Source: Macrophomina tecta
Lineage: Eukaryota > Ascomycota > Dothideomycetes > Botryosphaeriales > Botryosphaeriaceae
Assembly (NCBI GenBank): GCA_024180945.1
Contig: JAKSGN010000007.1
Coordinates: 124,001 to 188,000, forward strand
Length of the DNA stretch: 64,000 nucleotides
Direction of reading: 5' to 3'
Positions within the stretch are counted from its first letter, which is position 1. Each line of letters opens with the position of its first letter. The translations under genes and the position numbers were made by a program. Shown here in pieces: positions 54,547 through 64,000 of the stretch. The notes under the pieces are model-generated. The model saw only the letters and a program-made list of their open reading frames with translations. It had not been told where the DNA came from and made no database searches.

Positions 54547-56646
54547 TCAGTAATCCCCATTGTCATCTTCTCCCTCAACACCATCACGACCCCCTCCCTC
54601 CACTTCCTCTTCTTCCTCAACCCCATGCACATACTCGCCGATCTCCCCACTCTCCCTCAGCACCTCCCTCGCCCTCGCCTCCCCGACGTCCAAATCCTCC
54701 GCCACCAACCTCATCGCCACCTCCGGCACCAACACCTCCTGTATGAATCCGGACACCGACTTGAACCCGATCAGCCGATCCCTGCCCACGGCCTGTCCGA
54801 TTTCCGTAGCAATCTCCCTCGTGACCCACGCCTCCATGACTCTCCTGCCTCTGGGCCCATAATACCCGACGCTCAGCCCCGTCAGCCCCTCATCCGCCTT
54901 CGACAAAGCCACCAAGTTCCTTCCCTGCCCCTTCCTCGCCTCCTCCTCGACTGCATCCCTAAACGCCGAAGCGCGCTCCCTGCGCACGATCTCCACCAGC
55001 TCCTCTCTAAAAACCTCGATACGCTGCGGCAGCGTCTTGAAGTTGATCTCCGCCGGGTAGTCACGCGCGGAGTACTCCTCGCGGGCAGCGGCGCGCTTAT
55101 GCGCCTCGCAGAAGGCCATCTGCTTGCGGATGCGCATGAACGACTGCCCGCCCTGCCACTCCTCAAGGAGGAGGCGGTCGACCGGCGCGCGGCAGATAGG
55201 ACACTTGGCCGGCTGTTCGTAATTGCCCGCAGCGGGAGGCTGGCTGAGCTCGATTTCTTCGTCGTTGACGGTATCCGAGTCAGGGGGACTGCTGAGGTTA
55301 TTGTTGTCGTCGTCGCAGCCGACGGTTGGAAGCAGTGCTGGAGCCTTTGCTTCTTCTTCCTCGCCTTCCACGCCTTCTTGGTTCTTACCACGCCTTACTG
55401 AGTGTAGGTCGCTGGCTCTAGGTTTGGAGGCCGAGAAGGGGCCACCTATGGAGCCTAGGACTTTGAGTTTGCGTGGCGCGGCTTTCGAGGGGGTGTCGAC
55501 GGTCTCGGCTTTTGCTCGTCCTGATTCTCTCTTGCTTAGCCTGACGTTATTTGTAGCACTTGACAAATCGATGACCGAGCGGTCCTGTGACTCCTCATGG
55601 GTATCTCCAAGCGTGCTGTCTTCCGGGGAAGGTGGTAAATTCATTCTGGGAAGCACTTTGATTTGCTTCTGCACTTTCTCCTCTGGGAGAGAATTGCTGA
55701 GACTAGCAAGCTTCTTGATCCTCGGCCCGTCCTCCTCACGAACGCGGGGCGAGGAATCAGCGTGTCTGAGGAGCCTCAGTTTCGGCTTCTCCCTTGGCGA
55801 AGCAGGATAATCCGGCTTGGGAGCTTTGATTCCACGCTTCCCCTCAGAGGAATCGGAAGGACATGATATCTGGCCCAACGTCTTCAACCGCCTGTTGCCT
55901 GTCTGCTTATCCCCCTCCGCTTCACCATCTCCACCTTTTCCAGGAAGGCGCTTGGAAGAGAGCGACGGAGTACCTGCATTGTGGGAAATAGTCGAGAATG
56001 GCATACCTTTCTTGTTGGTCGCAGCAGCCGCAGCCGCAGCCGCTTCCTTCCCGGTGCTGTTTGCCCTCGCCAGCGGCGCGCCATTACCCACACTCCCTCT
56101 AGTCAGCGTGTGCAACCTCCTCGGCGTCGAGTTCGCGCTTCTAGCCCCAGACGAGCCTGGCGAGCGGGCGCCTTCCGTAGCAAAGCTCCTCGTCGAAGCG
56201 ACATATGACATGGTCTTCCTCTGCTTCCTAGCCGGCCCGCCGCCCATGTCACCAAAGAGCCCCATATCCTCGCTGTCTCCGACATTGACGCTCGAGTCAC
56301 TCGTCCCGATGCCCAGTTCCTGCGTGTCGGCGGCGGCGGCGACGCCGCTGGTCCGCAGCCTCTTGCTCTTCTCGCGCCCATTACCGAGGCGCAAGCCCTT
56401 GATTGGAGTGCGACCCTTCGGCACCTTGTAGGGGGACGGCTGCGGGACGGGGCAGGAGCTGTGCTCGGAGTCGGAGCTGATCGGGTCGGCGTCTACCGCG
56501 ACATTATCAGGCATGGGCGCAGCCTTCGGGACCGAGGAGGGCGAAGAGGAGAAATTGGTGGTGGAGGACGCATTGAAGTGGTCTGTGGAGCTCTTCCCGG
56601 AAACAACCTTTAGAAGAGGTTCCGCCTGGCGGCTCAGAGATGGCAT
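54547..56646 (-). CDS. RTC4-like domain protein
   Basis: A 699-residue frame without introns, starting at the ATG at 56646 (MPSLSRQAEPLLKVVSG). Residues 1-440 are low complexity: serine, proline and basic stretches with an alanine run. The last 230 residues look like the RTC4 domain, with AKCPICRAPVDRLLLEEW, MRIRKQMAFCEAHKRAAAREEY, YPAEINFKTLPQRIE and the hallmark LSVGYYGPRGRRVMEAWV. In yeast, Rtc4 was found through genetic suppression of telomere-capping defects, but its molecular activity is unknown. The CPIC and FCEAH pairs may bind a metal. An acidic tail (EEEEEVEGG...DDNGDY) ends the protein. Because yeast Rtc4 is shorter, no gene symbol is assigned. Confidence 0.8.
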   Translation of the reverse strand: MPSLSRQAEPLLKVVSGKSSTDHFNASSTTNFSSSPSSVPKAAPMPDNVAVDADPISSDSEHSSCPVPQPSPYKVPKGRTPIKGLRLGNGREKSKRLRTSGVAAAADTQELGIGTSDSSVNVGDSEDMGLFGDMGGGPARKQRKTMSYVASTRSFATEGARSPGSSGARSANSTPRRLHTLTRGSVGNGAPLARANSTGKEAAAAAAAATNKKGMPFSTISHNAGTPSLSSKRLPGKGGDGEAEGDKQTGNRRLKTLGQISCPSDSSEGKRGIKAPKPDYPASPREKPKLRLLRHADSSPRVREEDGPRIKKLASLSNSLPEEKVQKQIKVLPRMNLPPSPEDSTLGDTHEESQDRSVIDLSSATNNVRLSKRESGRAKAETVDTPSKAAPRKLKVLGSIGGPFSASKPRASDLHSVRRGKNQEGVEGEEEEAKAPALLPTVGCDDDNNNLSSPPDSDTVNDEEIELSQPPAAGNYEQPAKCPICRAPVDRLLLEEWQGGQSFMRIRKQMAFCEAHKRAAAREEYSARDYPAEINFKTLPQRIEVFREELVEIVRRERASAFRDAVEEEARKGQGRNLVALSKADEGLTGLSVGYYGPRGRRVMEAWVTREIATEIGQAVGRDRLIGFKSVSGFIQEVLVPEVAMRLVAEDLDVGEARAREVLRESGEIGEYVHGVEEEEEVEGGGRDGVEGEDDNGDY

Positions 56647-57267
56647 AGTGGACGCCAAAAGCTCGAAACGTGTTTCAGACTTAATTTAAACACGCTCTGG
56701 AGCCTGAGTCTGTTCAAAGAGGTTCGACGTCCGCGCGCTTGTGGCGCGTATTCCAGGGCGGGCGAAGGAGGGTTCGAGTCTGCTGAGCGAGCGGGGTTGG
56801 AACGCAAATTCGATCATGCGGTGTCTTCGGGGGGTTCCATTTGGTGGCAGAGATAGCAACTACATCAAGAGATAAAGTACGGGAGTGCTGTAAGGTGTCG
56901 GCGTAGCTCAACGCGTGAGCTGAGCAGCGCTGTCGGCGATGATGCGGCGACGAGATTCGCGTGTCGTGCAGCCGCGCTTGCGCGTTAGTGAAGCTTGACG
57001 CGACACGCGCTATCCCATGACTCTTAAGGCAGTAGGGCATGAGAGATCGCACGTGGACCCGGAGAAAAATAGGGCCAATCAACTTCCTCTATCACTAGAC
57101 CTCCAAGGCTGAGATTGCAAATATGTAATTGCGGACTCTGGGTATATTCATGTCCCTTTCCAGCCATTTCTAGGCTTTCCTTTTTTCAGACCTCAAACTC
57201 CAGATATATCTTCCCAGTCCAAACGCCGTTTTCCCATGCAGACGATAGAGCAATGTGCAGATCAACC
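56647..57267. other. Intergenic interval
   Basis: Contains the promoter of the RTC4-like gene and the RCL1 3' end. No supported gene. Confidence 0.5.
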
Positions 57268-58479
57268 TCATGCTACCTTCCTTCCCACATTACCCACTCC
57301 TCTACCCACAATGCTCACCACAATGTCCCCTTCTTCATTACCTGCATCTCTCAGACCCCATCCGCTAGCACCAAAGGCCCGCAAATCTCTGCTCAGCTGG
57401 ATGACGTCCTCGCTTCCCACAACATCCCTTCCCATCTGTAATCTCCCAACATCCTCCGACCCCATCGCCATGAGCGTCAGCATGGTCGGTGCCCCAAGGC
57501 TCGACACGCAGCCACCCTTCTCAATGGCCTCGAGCAGCTGATACGCACAGCGCGCGCCGATATCCTCCGCCGGCACGCCTCCCTCCGGCGGGGACGCTAC
57601 GTCCGCTGAGTAGAGCATGCCCGTCGACGTCTCTGCCACCAAACTTAGGCCAAACCCAACACCAATCTTTCTCTTATTCCCGGGGTTCTCCTTCGTCGGC
57701 CAAGGCACGATGGGCGCACTCGACACATCCGAGAAGACGTACGTATCCGGCACAAACTTGTTCAGCACCTCGCGCGCCTTCTCGATCATACGCGCATTAT
57801 TAGCGCCCGACGTGCCCGTCGTATTCGCCACGCCACGAATCTTCTTGACGCGGCCGGGATTGAGCAGGTGTACGGTCTTCGGCAGGCGGACCTGGTGGCC
57901 GAAGACCAGCTGGACCTCGCCTCCACCACCACGGCCGCCCGGGCCTGGATTCGACCTTCGGAGCACGCGCAGCTCGATGTCGGCCTGTATGCCGAACTGG
58001 GCGTACAGTGGAAGAATGGCGGTGCGCACCGTATCGACGCTGACGTCGCCGGCGGGCGTCGCGCTGGTGATGACGCCGGGCCCGGAGAACGTGACGTTGA
58101 CCTTGTTCTTCGCGAACGGCGCGAGCAGGCACAGCGGGATGAGGAAGTAGCTGACGCCGCGCGTGCACTCGCGGGGCAGCTCGTGCTGCAGCACGCCGTG
58201 AATGTCGGCGCCGTAGCCGGCCGCGCTGCCGGCGATCAGGCCCGGGCGGTAGACCAGCGTCGTGCCCGTGTACGAGAACTCGATGGTGGAGCCATTGGTG
58301 ACGGCGTCGAGCAGGCGGATGAAGGAGACCTCGTGCGGACGCAGGCCCGGGTTGATGTCCTTGCTGCGGATCTGCGAGATGCGGACGGGGCGGCCGGTGA
58401 GGGTGGCGAGCACGAGGCGCTGCACGAGGTGCCTGTGGCCCGTGAAGGTGAGCTTCGGCGCTGTCGAGGCTTCGGCCAT
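57268..58479 (-). CDS. RCL1: RNA 3'-terminal phosphate cyclase-like protein RCL1
   Basis: Nucleolar factor of the small-subunit processome, required for early 18S pre-rRNA processing together with Bms1. A single exon of 403 residues. Start at 58479 (MAEASTAPKLTFTGHRHLVQR); upstream codons in the frame lack an ATG. Family phrases are RISQIRSKDINPGLRPHEVSFIRLLDAVTNGS, TTLVYRPGLI, LPRECTRGVSYFLIPLCLLAPF, KIRGVANTTGTSGANNARMIEKAREVLNKFVPDTYVFSDV and GFGLSLVAETSTG. The Rcl1 branch lacks the cyclase catalytic histidine, and no such motif is obvious near the C-terminus here. Its neighbours give no functional link. Confidence 0.95.
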   Translation of the reverse strand: MAEASTAPKLTFTGHRHLVQRLVLATLTGRPVRISQIRSKDINPGLRPHEVSFIRLLDAVTNGSTIEFSYTGTTLVYRPGLIAGSAAGYGADIHGVLQHELPRECTRGVSYFLIPLCLLAPFAKNKVNVTFSGPGVITSATPAGDVSVDTVRTAILPLYAQFGIQADIELRVLRRSNPGPGGRGGGGEVQLVFGHQVRLPKTVHLLNPGRVKKIRGVANTTGTSGANNARMIEKAREVLNKFVPDTYVFSDVSSAPIVPWPTKENPGNKRKIGVGFGLSLVAETSTGMLYSADVASPPEGGVPAEDIGARCAYQLLEAIEKGGCVSSLGAPTMLTLMAMGSEDVGRLQMGRDVVGSEDVIQLSRDLRAFGASGWGLRDAGNEEGDIVVSIVGRGVGNVGRKVA

Positions 58480-60690
58480 TGTTCGTTTTGCGGGCGGCCG
58501 GGATGGGTAACTTCGCAAGGGCTTGTTGTTTGGGCGCGCAACAGCAAGCAGGCAGTTGATCAGCGACCAAAAAGTTGATGCGAGCTTAACTTTTCTGCCA
58601 GGCGGCGTGTGACCGCCTTCCGGATCGGGAGGGCTAGATCGGCAGGCAAGGACCCTGCTCGCTCGCCGGGTAGGCTGCGCGTCAGGGTCGCGGAGAGGTT
58701 CAACTTCGGGAGCGGGCGATTAGACGGCCGCCGCCGTCCCTCATCCCACGCGCCTGCCCGAACGGTAAATGGATAGATGATCTGCAGGTGACCTCTCCGG
58801 CACTCTCTAGGCCAGGCTCTCCCGGTCTGAAGCGAACAACACTTGCTGTGGACAAGCGGCTCGCGCGATAGTCCTTCATTTGGCTAAAGGGGCACAGGCA
58901 GGGAGCGCGTTGAAACTTCGCCGGCAGTGTACTTCGGTCGAGGAACAGAAGGTTGGACATCGGCCCAGAGCTAAGGATCTAATCTGAAGCAGAGATGCAA
59001 TTCCAATCCTGCGAAGACAAACAAAAAAAAAAAAAAGAAAAAAAAACCGCCGAGCGGATCCGCCGCCGAAACGTAAACCTCTTACTAGTGCCTGGCCACT
59101 ATCACAGCCTCCTGATGCAATTCAAGCTCTGGGACTATCCGCGAGGCGATGCGCACGTCCGGCCCTTTCTGCAAACTTTATTCCGAGCTTTTGCGAGGCG
59201 AAAGGAGGCAATATTCGGGCAGAGCGTTGGTGGACGTGAGATTATGTGTATACTAAACATTCGGCATATGCATTTCTAAGCATTAGTCACTGCCTTGGCC
59301 ATGAGTCGCGAAACTGAAGGCCCCGGCGCACCCAATGCCTCGGCGTTCCTGACACCTGGGTTGGCCCCCAGACGCCGCCCCGGCCTGCCCGAATAAAGCA
59401 AACAATTGCCGTCAAAGCTCCTGCGACGAACTTGGTGCCCTCTCTCGAGGGAACGTAGCTGCCCGATATGTCACCAACTGCCCGCGTCCCGGATTCGGAT
59501 TCTAGCTTTCACGAGGCGCCGACGAGAAGATCCCAATATCGAATCGCCTACGCCGTCGCCATACGGGCGTACTGAGCATGACGACATGCTCAGGAACAAG
59601 ACGATCCCACACATACCAAGCTGTCACAGGCTCTCGACAGCCCCAACGTCCTAACGCCCCATCTGCTGGCTCGCGGCGAATGCTCCTGGAATTTGACTCT
59701 ATCGACGAAGGGTATAACGGGTTTTCATGCGGAAAAAAAGAAAAAAAAAAAAAACTTCCTAGTATTGCCCCGCCGTGGCAACCTAGGCGATATGTGCGCC
59801 GAAAAGCAGGGACTCTCTGCTGTGATCCGCACGTGGCCGAAGTGCAGCAGAAACCTTGAGAAATCGAGAGCAAAGTGTAAGACGTATGCGAGATAATGCA
59901 GATGCGGAATGAATGCAAATGCAGCCTGCCCCAATTCGATCCTCTGTCAAACCCTTTTTTTGATGCACCGTGAAACAAATGACGCGTTTCGAACAGAAAC
60001 TGAAGGAAAGAAAGCCATTTCCACTACTCATTCCTAAACCCCCATCCTGTTCCGCCTGTCCGTTTTTGAGCCTCCCAAATGCGATAACCAATGCAAATGC
60101 AAATGACATATGCCTCTTCGTCATCGTGCCCCACCGCGGCACCATCATGACAAATGGCCCAATAGTGCATGCTGTGTAACCAAGCACTATGATTGGAGCC
60201 CATTCGTCGACAGACTTTTCCGCTCTGTCCCTCCAAAGTGCTAGCGTCTACGTGCTTGCACCTGGCGCCTCAGAGATCTCGTTCGGCCAAGTCCGGTTAC
60301 CATAAATCACTCTCCACCCACTCTCATACCCAGATCCTCCCTCTTCTGGCTCTTGTTCAGACTGCGGAGACATCCTGCCGTGCGGTGCTTGTGTAATTTG
60401 ACTCCGCCCGCCTCCAACAAAGACACCGCAGGTTCTCGATTGCATCTTCAGACCCAGTGACAGAGACTTAGTCTTATGACCTCGTCGGGAATACAGTGAC
60501 CATGCGGCCGGCCTTGAGCCTCGTAACAGGCGAACATTCCTCAGAGAAGCGGTAGCGCCAACCGGATACGCGCGTGATTGAGGAACAGTGGGCGGTGAAC
60601 AAGTCCAGCGTTGATGACCAGTCTAGTAGCTGAAAAGAACCCTAAATGCCTGGAACCCTGACGAAAGTGGTGTAGTAGACCCGGAATCGC
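58480..60690. other. Intergenic interval of about 2.2 kb
   Basis: No supported gene. Two A-rich runs lie near 59022-59046 and 59735-59754. Small frames on both strands lack domain signal or good starts. Confidence 0.5.
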
Positions 60691-63600
60691 TCATCTGGAT
60701 CTCTTGTGGACTTGGCCGTGCTCCATCATCCCCTGACCACCGTAGTCCCATCGACGCTTAAGAGAGCCATCGCTGAAGGAGCTAGCGACGACATCCTGCC
60801 ACATGCTCGGTGTGACGTATGGCTGAGCCGGAGGCGCGTACGAGACTGGCGGAGGCAGCTGAGCCGGCACATTGGGAACTTGTTGCGTGTGCGGCGAGAC
60901 GCTGGATGCCTGATAATATCCCGAGGGCTGGGCTTCCGGTTGTGGCGTCCGGAGCTCATAGGTGCCTGGCGGGGGCGGTCTTAGAGGAGGGGAGGATTGA
61001 GACGTAGTACTTGGAGGGGGCGTACCGAAAGCTGCATTCCATTGGCTGTGGCGATGGGTCAATAACAATCTCAACAATCCAAGACTAGCGGTGACTTACT
61101 CAAAAATTCGGCTGGGGTTCCATTGCACTGGTTCCTGACTTTGCATGGTGGACTGTTGGGGTTGCCTCTGACCCGCAGCCATCATAACCAGTGACTGAAC
61201 TACGGGAGAGTCAGCCTTGGGGTCCGTGTCGCTCGCGGAGATCGGCGGCGTAATAGGATGCTGGGTATAGTTGACTTGACCTGGTTGCTCCATAGACGGG
61301 TCCTGCGCCGATCCTCGATGACGGTACCCATTGTCGCTGATGGGGCTGGGGTTGTTGTGGATGGCCGGGCTACCAAAAGGAAACGAAGGCTTCAATTCAA
61401 AGGGCTTGCTCGTGTCCGCGGAAAAGGCCTCCCTCAGGTTGTTAACTTGGGCTTGCATCTCCGGCAGGGGCCAGTTCGGTATACATTGCTCCAAGATCCT
61501 CATATGGCGAACAAAGTAATCCCTGGCGTCTCCATTGAGCTCCGGATCCGGAGAAGTGATGGCAACCTGAGGCCACATTAGAAAAAGTAAAGCGAAGCCA
61601 GAAGAGGAAAACTCACCAGGTGAAGCATAGTGCAGGTCAGCACGGCATAAACAGTGAAGCTGATGCCGCGCTGCATGCAGAGGAGGCCCGGCAGAGAGTA
61701 GTTCTGAAGGATAGCTTCTTGCAGTCTGCACATGTTCTTTGCAGCAGAATAGCAGAGCAGCATGTGCTGCTTCCAAGCCGGATCATACGACTCGTAATGG
61801 AAGTGCAACTGCGGCCTGTGGTGCATTATAACACCGAGATAATGGTAACAATGCATGTTTGCGATATAGTGAGATGGAATCCATGGCGGTGAACCATCCT
61901 CAGGATAGGCAATTTGGAGGTCACGGGGGAGCTCCCGAGCCCATGCTGCATAGGCATCGTTCAGTTGAACGAACGAAGGCTCAATCGCCCAGTTCTTCGT
62001 TTTCTTTCGAAGCGTCCGGTGCAGGATCGTAGTCTGAGAAACATTCCTGACAATGCGGAGCATGTAAGTGGACTGACGAGACACCTGGTTTTCCACCTCG
62101 TCCTGGCTCGACATGGGTCGGGGAACGTTGAAATCAACAGTGTCTTCCTTGACACCAAAGTCCGAGCGGCCCTGAGGACCTCCGACCATAACTTCGAGCT
62201 GGAAGAGGATGTGCCAAACTCTCGTCTTGGTGACACATTCATGAGCGGATGACCCACAGGGTTTGCCCATTTGGTGCAGTTCAAAGTGCGTGTCCAGATC
62301 CAGATCTTTCGCCATTGCGACACAATTCACAACAGTCATCCAGGAGCGATAGAAGTATCCACGTTTTGGGACGGCCTCCCGAGCCTTTAAAGCAAGAATG
62401 AGAGCTTGAATTGTGCTCAGACGAGGAACGTCTTTAAAGCTCTCCTCATGTTCTAAGTGAATGATGTCAGCATTTGTCGATCAGAATTGGGAAGCGGGCT
62501 AACTCACTTGCAAGAAGTGCAAGCCACTTATTCCCTTGAGATGGATCATCCAGCATAAGAGAGGAGCAAGCAAAAATAGCCTCGAGAATTAAGGGAGAAA
62601 TTCCAGCGCGGTTCGTGTGCCACTGCGTGAAAAAGTAGGACCTGTTTATTACCGGCACATAAGGATGGATGTTGGTAAAGAAGTATTCGAAATAGTCCAG
62701 AGCTTGTTGGTCCGAGGGCATCATGTCCGGGGGAATGCGTATCGTCATGTCAGGAGCATGGTCGTCGGGCAGCTGAATTTCGTACTCCTCCACTGGTGGA
62801 GCGTCTGCCAGCGCTTTTTTCTGATTTGCCATGTACGGAGCTGAATCGCCATCCATTAGTCACTTTCGCCGGATTATATTCAGAAGTCTAGCTTACCGAT
62901 TGCCTCATGGTCGATTTTGAGTTCACCGAGAGCTTCTGTGAGTTGGGATGTGTCCAAATTATTCCTCCAGAGCGGCTCGCCTTCGTTGGATGGGTTCATT
63001 CCGGGAGCGGGTTGTCCTGGGTATACTGGCTGAGGCTGGTACTTCATCTGCTCCGAGTTAGGAAGCGGGGCCGGCTGCATGCCGCCATAATGAACGCTGT
63101 CCTGGCTTGGCGGTGCTGGGGGCATGCCGCCATATGGAGCAGTTTGGTATAGGCGGGCAGCGTCGGCATACGTTGCCTGAAGAGGATGTCCCATGAGGGG
63201 GCCGACCTCCGTGGTCATAGGGTGTTGGATGGAGTGATGTCTTTGGAATTCGCCGGGGGGAGGGACATGCGAGACGCTCTGCGAGGGATCGTACTCGTGG
63301 CTTCTGTCTCCAATTTCGAAGGTGTGGGAACCGGTGGGGAACGAGTCCTTGTTCTCGTAACTGACCGTCGGCGGGACGCAGTTAAGCTTCAGACGGATGC
63401 AGGCTGCGCAGGGCCAAGCGTTCGTGGTGGCAGCATCGCACTTGATCTTGCGGCGTCTGCATCCCTCACAGGCGCGCATAACTAATTCGGCAAAGTCAAC
63501 TTCCCTGTTTGGCGAGCAGACTGAGCGGCGCGCAGATTCTTACCCTTGAGGCGCTTGTGGCGATTGTGCTCGTCGACGAAAACATAGTCTGGCACGGCGG

Positions 63601-63749
63601 GTCAGCTCAGAGTCGCGAAGATCGCGGCGCACAAGGCGGAGCGTACTTCTCTGGTTCTCGCGCGGCGCCAGCGTCTGCGGCGCAAAGGGAAAGTTCTGCA
63701 TTTGTGCGGTCTGGGGCAGGAGAGGTCGGCCGGTGGACTCGCCAGCCAT
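60691..63749 (-). CDS. Zn2Cys6 transcription factor with fungal_trans domain
   Basis: Seven exons (minus strand): 63749-63647, 63588-63544, 63481-62897, 62840-62508, 62452-61617, 61566-61100 and 61045-60691; all phases close, giving 907 residues. The DNA-binding cluster is C-x2-C-x6-C-x9-C-x2-C-x6-C in CEGCRRRKIKC ... CAACIRLKLNC. Directly before it is the basic block NYVFVDEHNRHKRLKVMRA. A fungal-specific regulatory domain (about 340-620) includes IHPYVPVINRSYFFTQW and YRSWMTVVNCVAMAKDLDLDTHFE. The C-terminal third is proline/glutamine/serine-rich and likely an activation region. The target genes are not predictable and no metabolic cluster is adjacent. Start at 63749 is the only ATG before the conserved exons. 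Confidence 0.93.
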
Positions 63750-64000
63750 GTCTCAGCGGCGGAAGAGGTTCGAAGAAGCTCGTCGCGCGGAGGGCCCGCT
63801 CTGGAGCTTATTGGCGAGGCGGGACGGGACGCGGCGAGTTTGCGATGGATTGCGCTGGATTGCGCTGGCGGGGAGGAGCGGACGATGCGAGGCCGGAGCG
63901 CCAATCGGGAGTCAGTGGGAAGGGCGTCAGCAAATGGTGGGAGGTTGGATCAGCCGCCACCTAGGTTTGCTGGGAGATGTGCGCGTGGTGGGCGCGGTTG

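Overview
The window is nuclear DNA of a filamentous ascomycete (Pezizomycotina). The support is many short introns (about 45-60 bp, GT-AG), and proteins typical of that group: a Zn2Cys6 regulator, a fungal STAND-type N-terminal domain and an RTC4-like protein. The mature tRNA-Asp also carries an intron. Dothideomycetes is plausible, but this rests on general resemblance only. There is no sign of bacterial, viral or organellar DNA and no CRISPR array.

Layout. 0.6-5 kb: a cytochrome P450, a small membrane protein and a fungal STAND-like N-terminal-domain protein. 5-9 kb: gene-poor, with an intron-containing tRNA-Asp, a 200-bp inverted-repeat element and two decayed genes (a phosphotransferase/APH-like fragment and an extended-SDR reductase). 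9.2-17 kb: a copper-exporting P1B ATPase and a GRF zinc-finger protein. 18-19.2 kb: a frame-broken UbiA-type prenyltransferase relic. 19.5-27 kb: three minus-strand housekeeping genes, the O-mannosyltransferase PMT4, the UDP-GlcNAc transporter YEA4 type, and PP2A B subunit CDC55. 28.7-37.9 kb: ribosomal protein L3, succinate dehydrogenase flavoprotein, chaperonin subunit CCT4 and proteasome ATPase RPT1, the last two divergent from a 380-bp promoter. 38.6-46.7 kb: a C2H2 zinc-finger protein, AMP deaminase and a mitochondrial phosphate carrier. 47.8-58.5 kb: an unrecognised protein, an ARO8-type aromatic aminotransferase, OST2/DAD1, a TMEM14 protein, an RTC4-domain protein and RCL1. 60.7-63.75 kb: a seven-exon Zn2Cys6 transcription factor.

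Most genes are conserved single-copy housekeeping functions: secretory-pathway glycosylation (PMT4, YEA4 type, OST2), protein synthesis and turnover (L3, RCL1, CCT4, RPT1), mitochondrial energy metabolism (SDH1, phosphate carrier), purine and aromatic amino acid metabolism, copper supply and PP2A signalling. They are not an operon or a biosynthetic cluster. The accessory part is the first 19 kb, where an apparently intact P450 shares space with three decayed enzyme genes of types often found in specialised metabolism. Splice sites were placed by hand from GT/AG signals, reading-frame continuity and remembered family conservation. No search was run. I found no convincing new biological system. 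The best leads are the UbiA and SDR relics, the short inverted-repeat element, a GC-AG intron directly after a start codon, and the CCT4-RPT1 divergent promoter.
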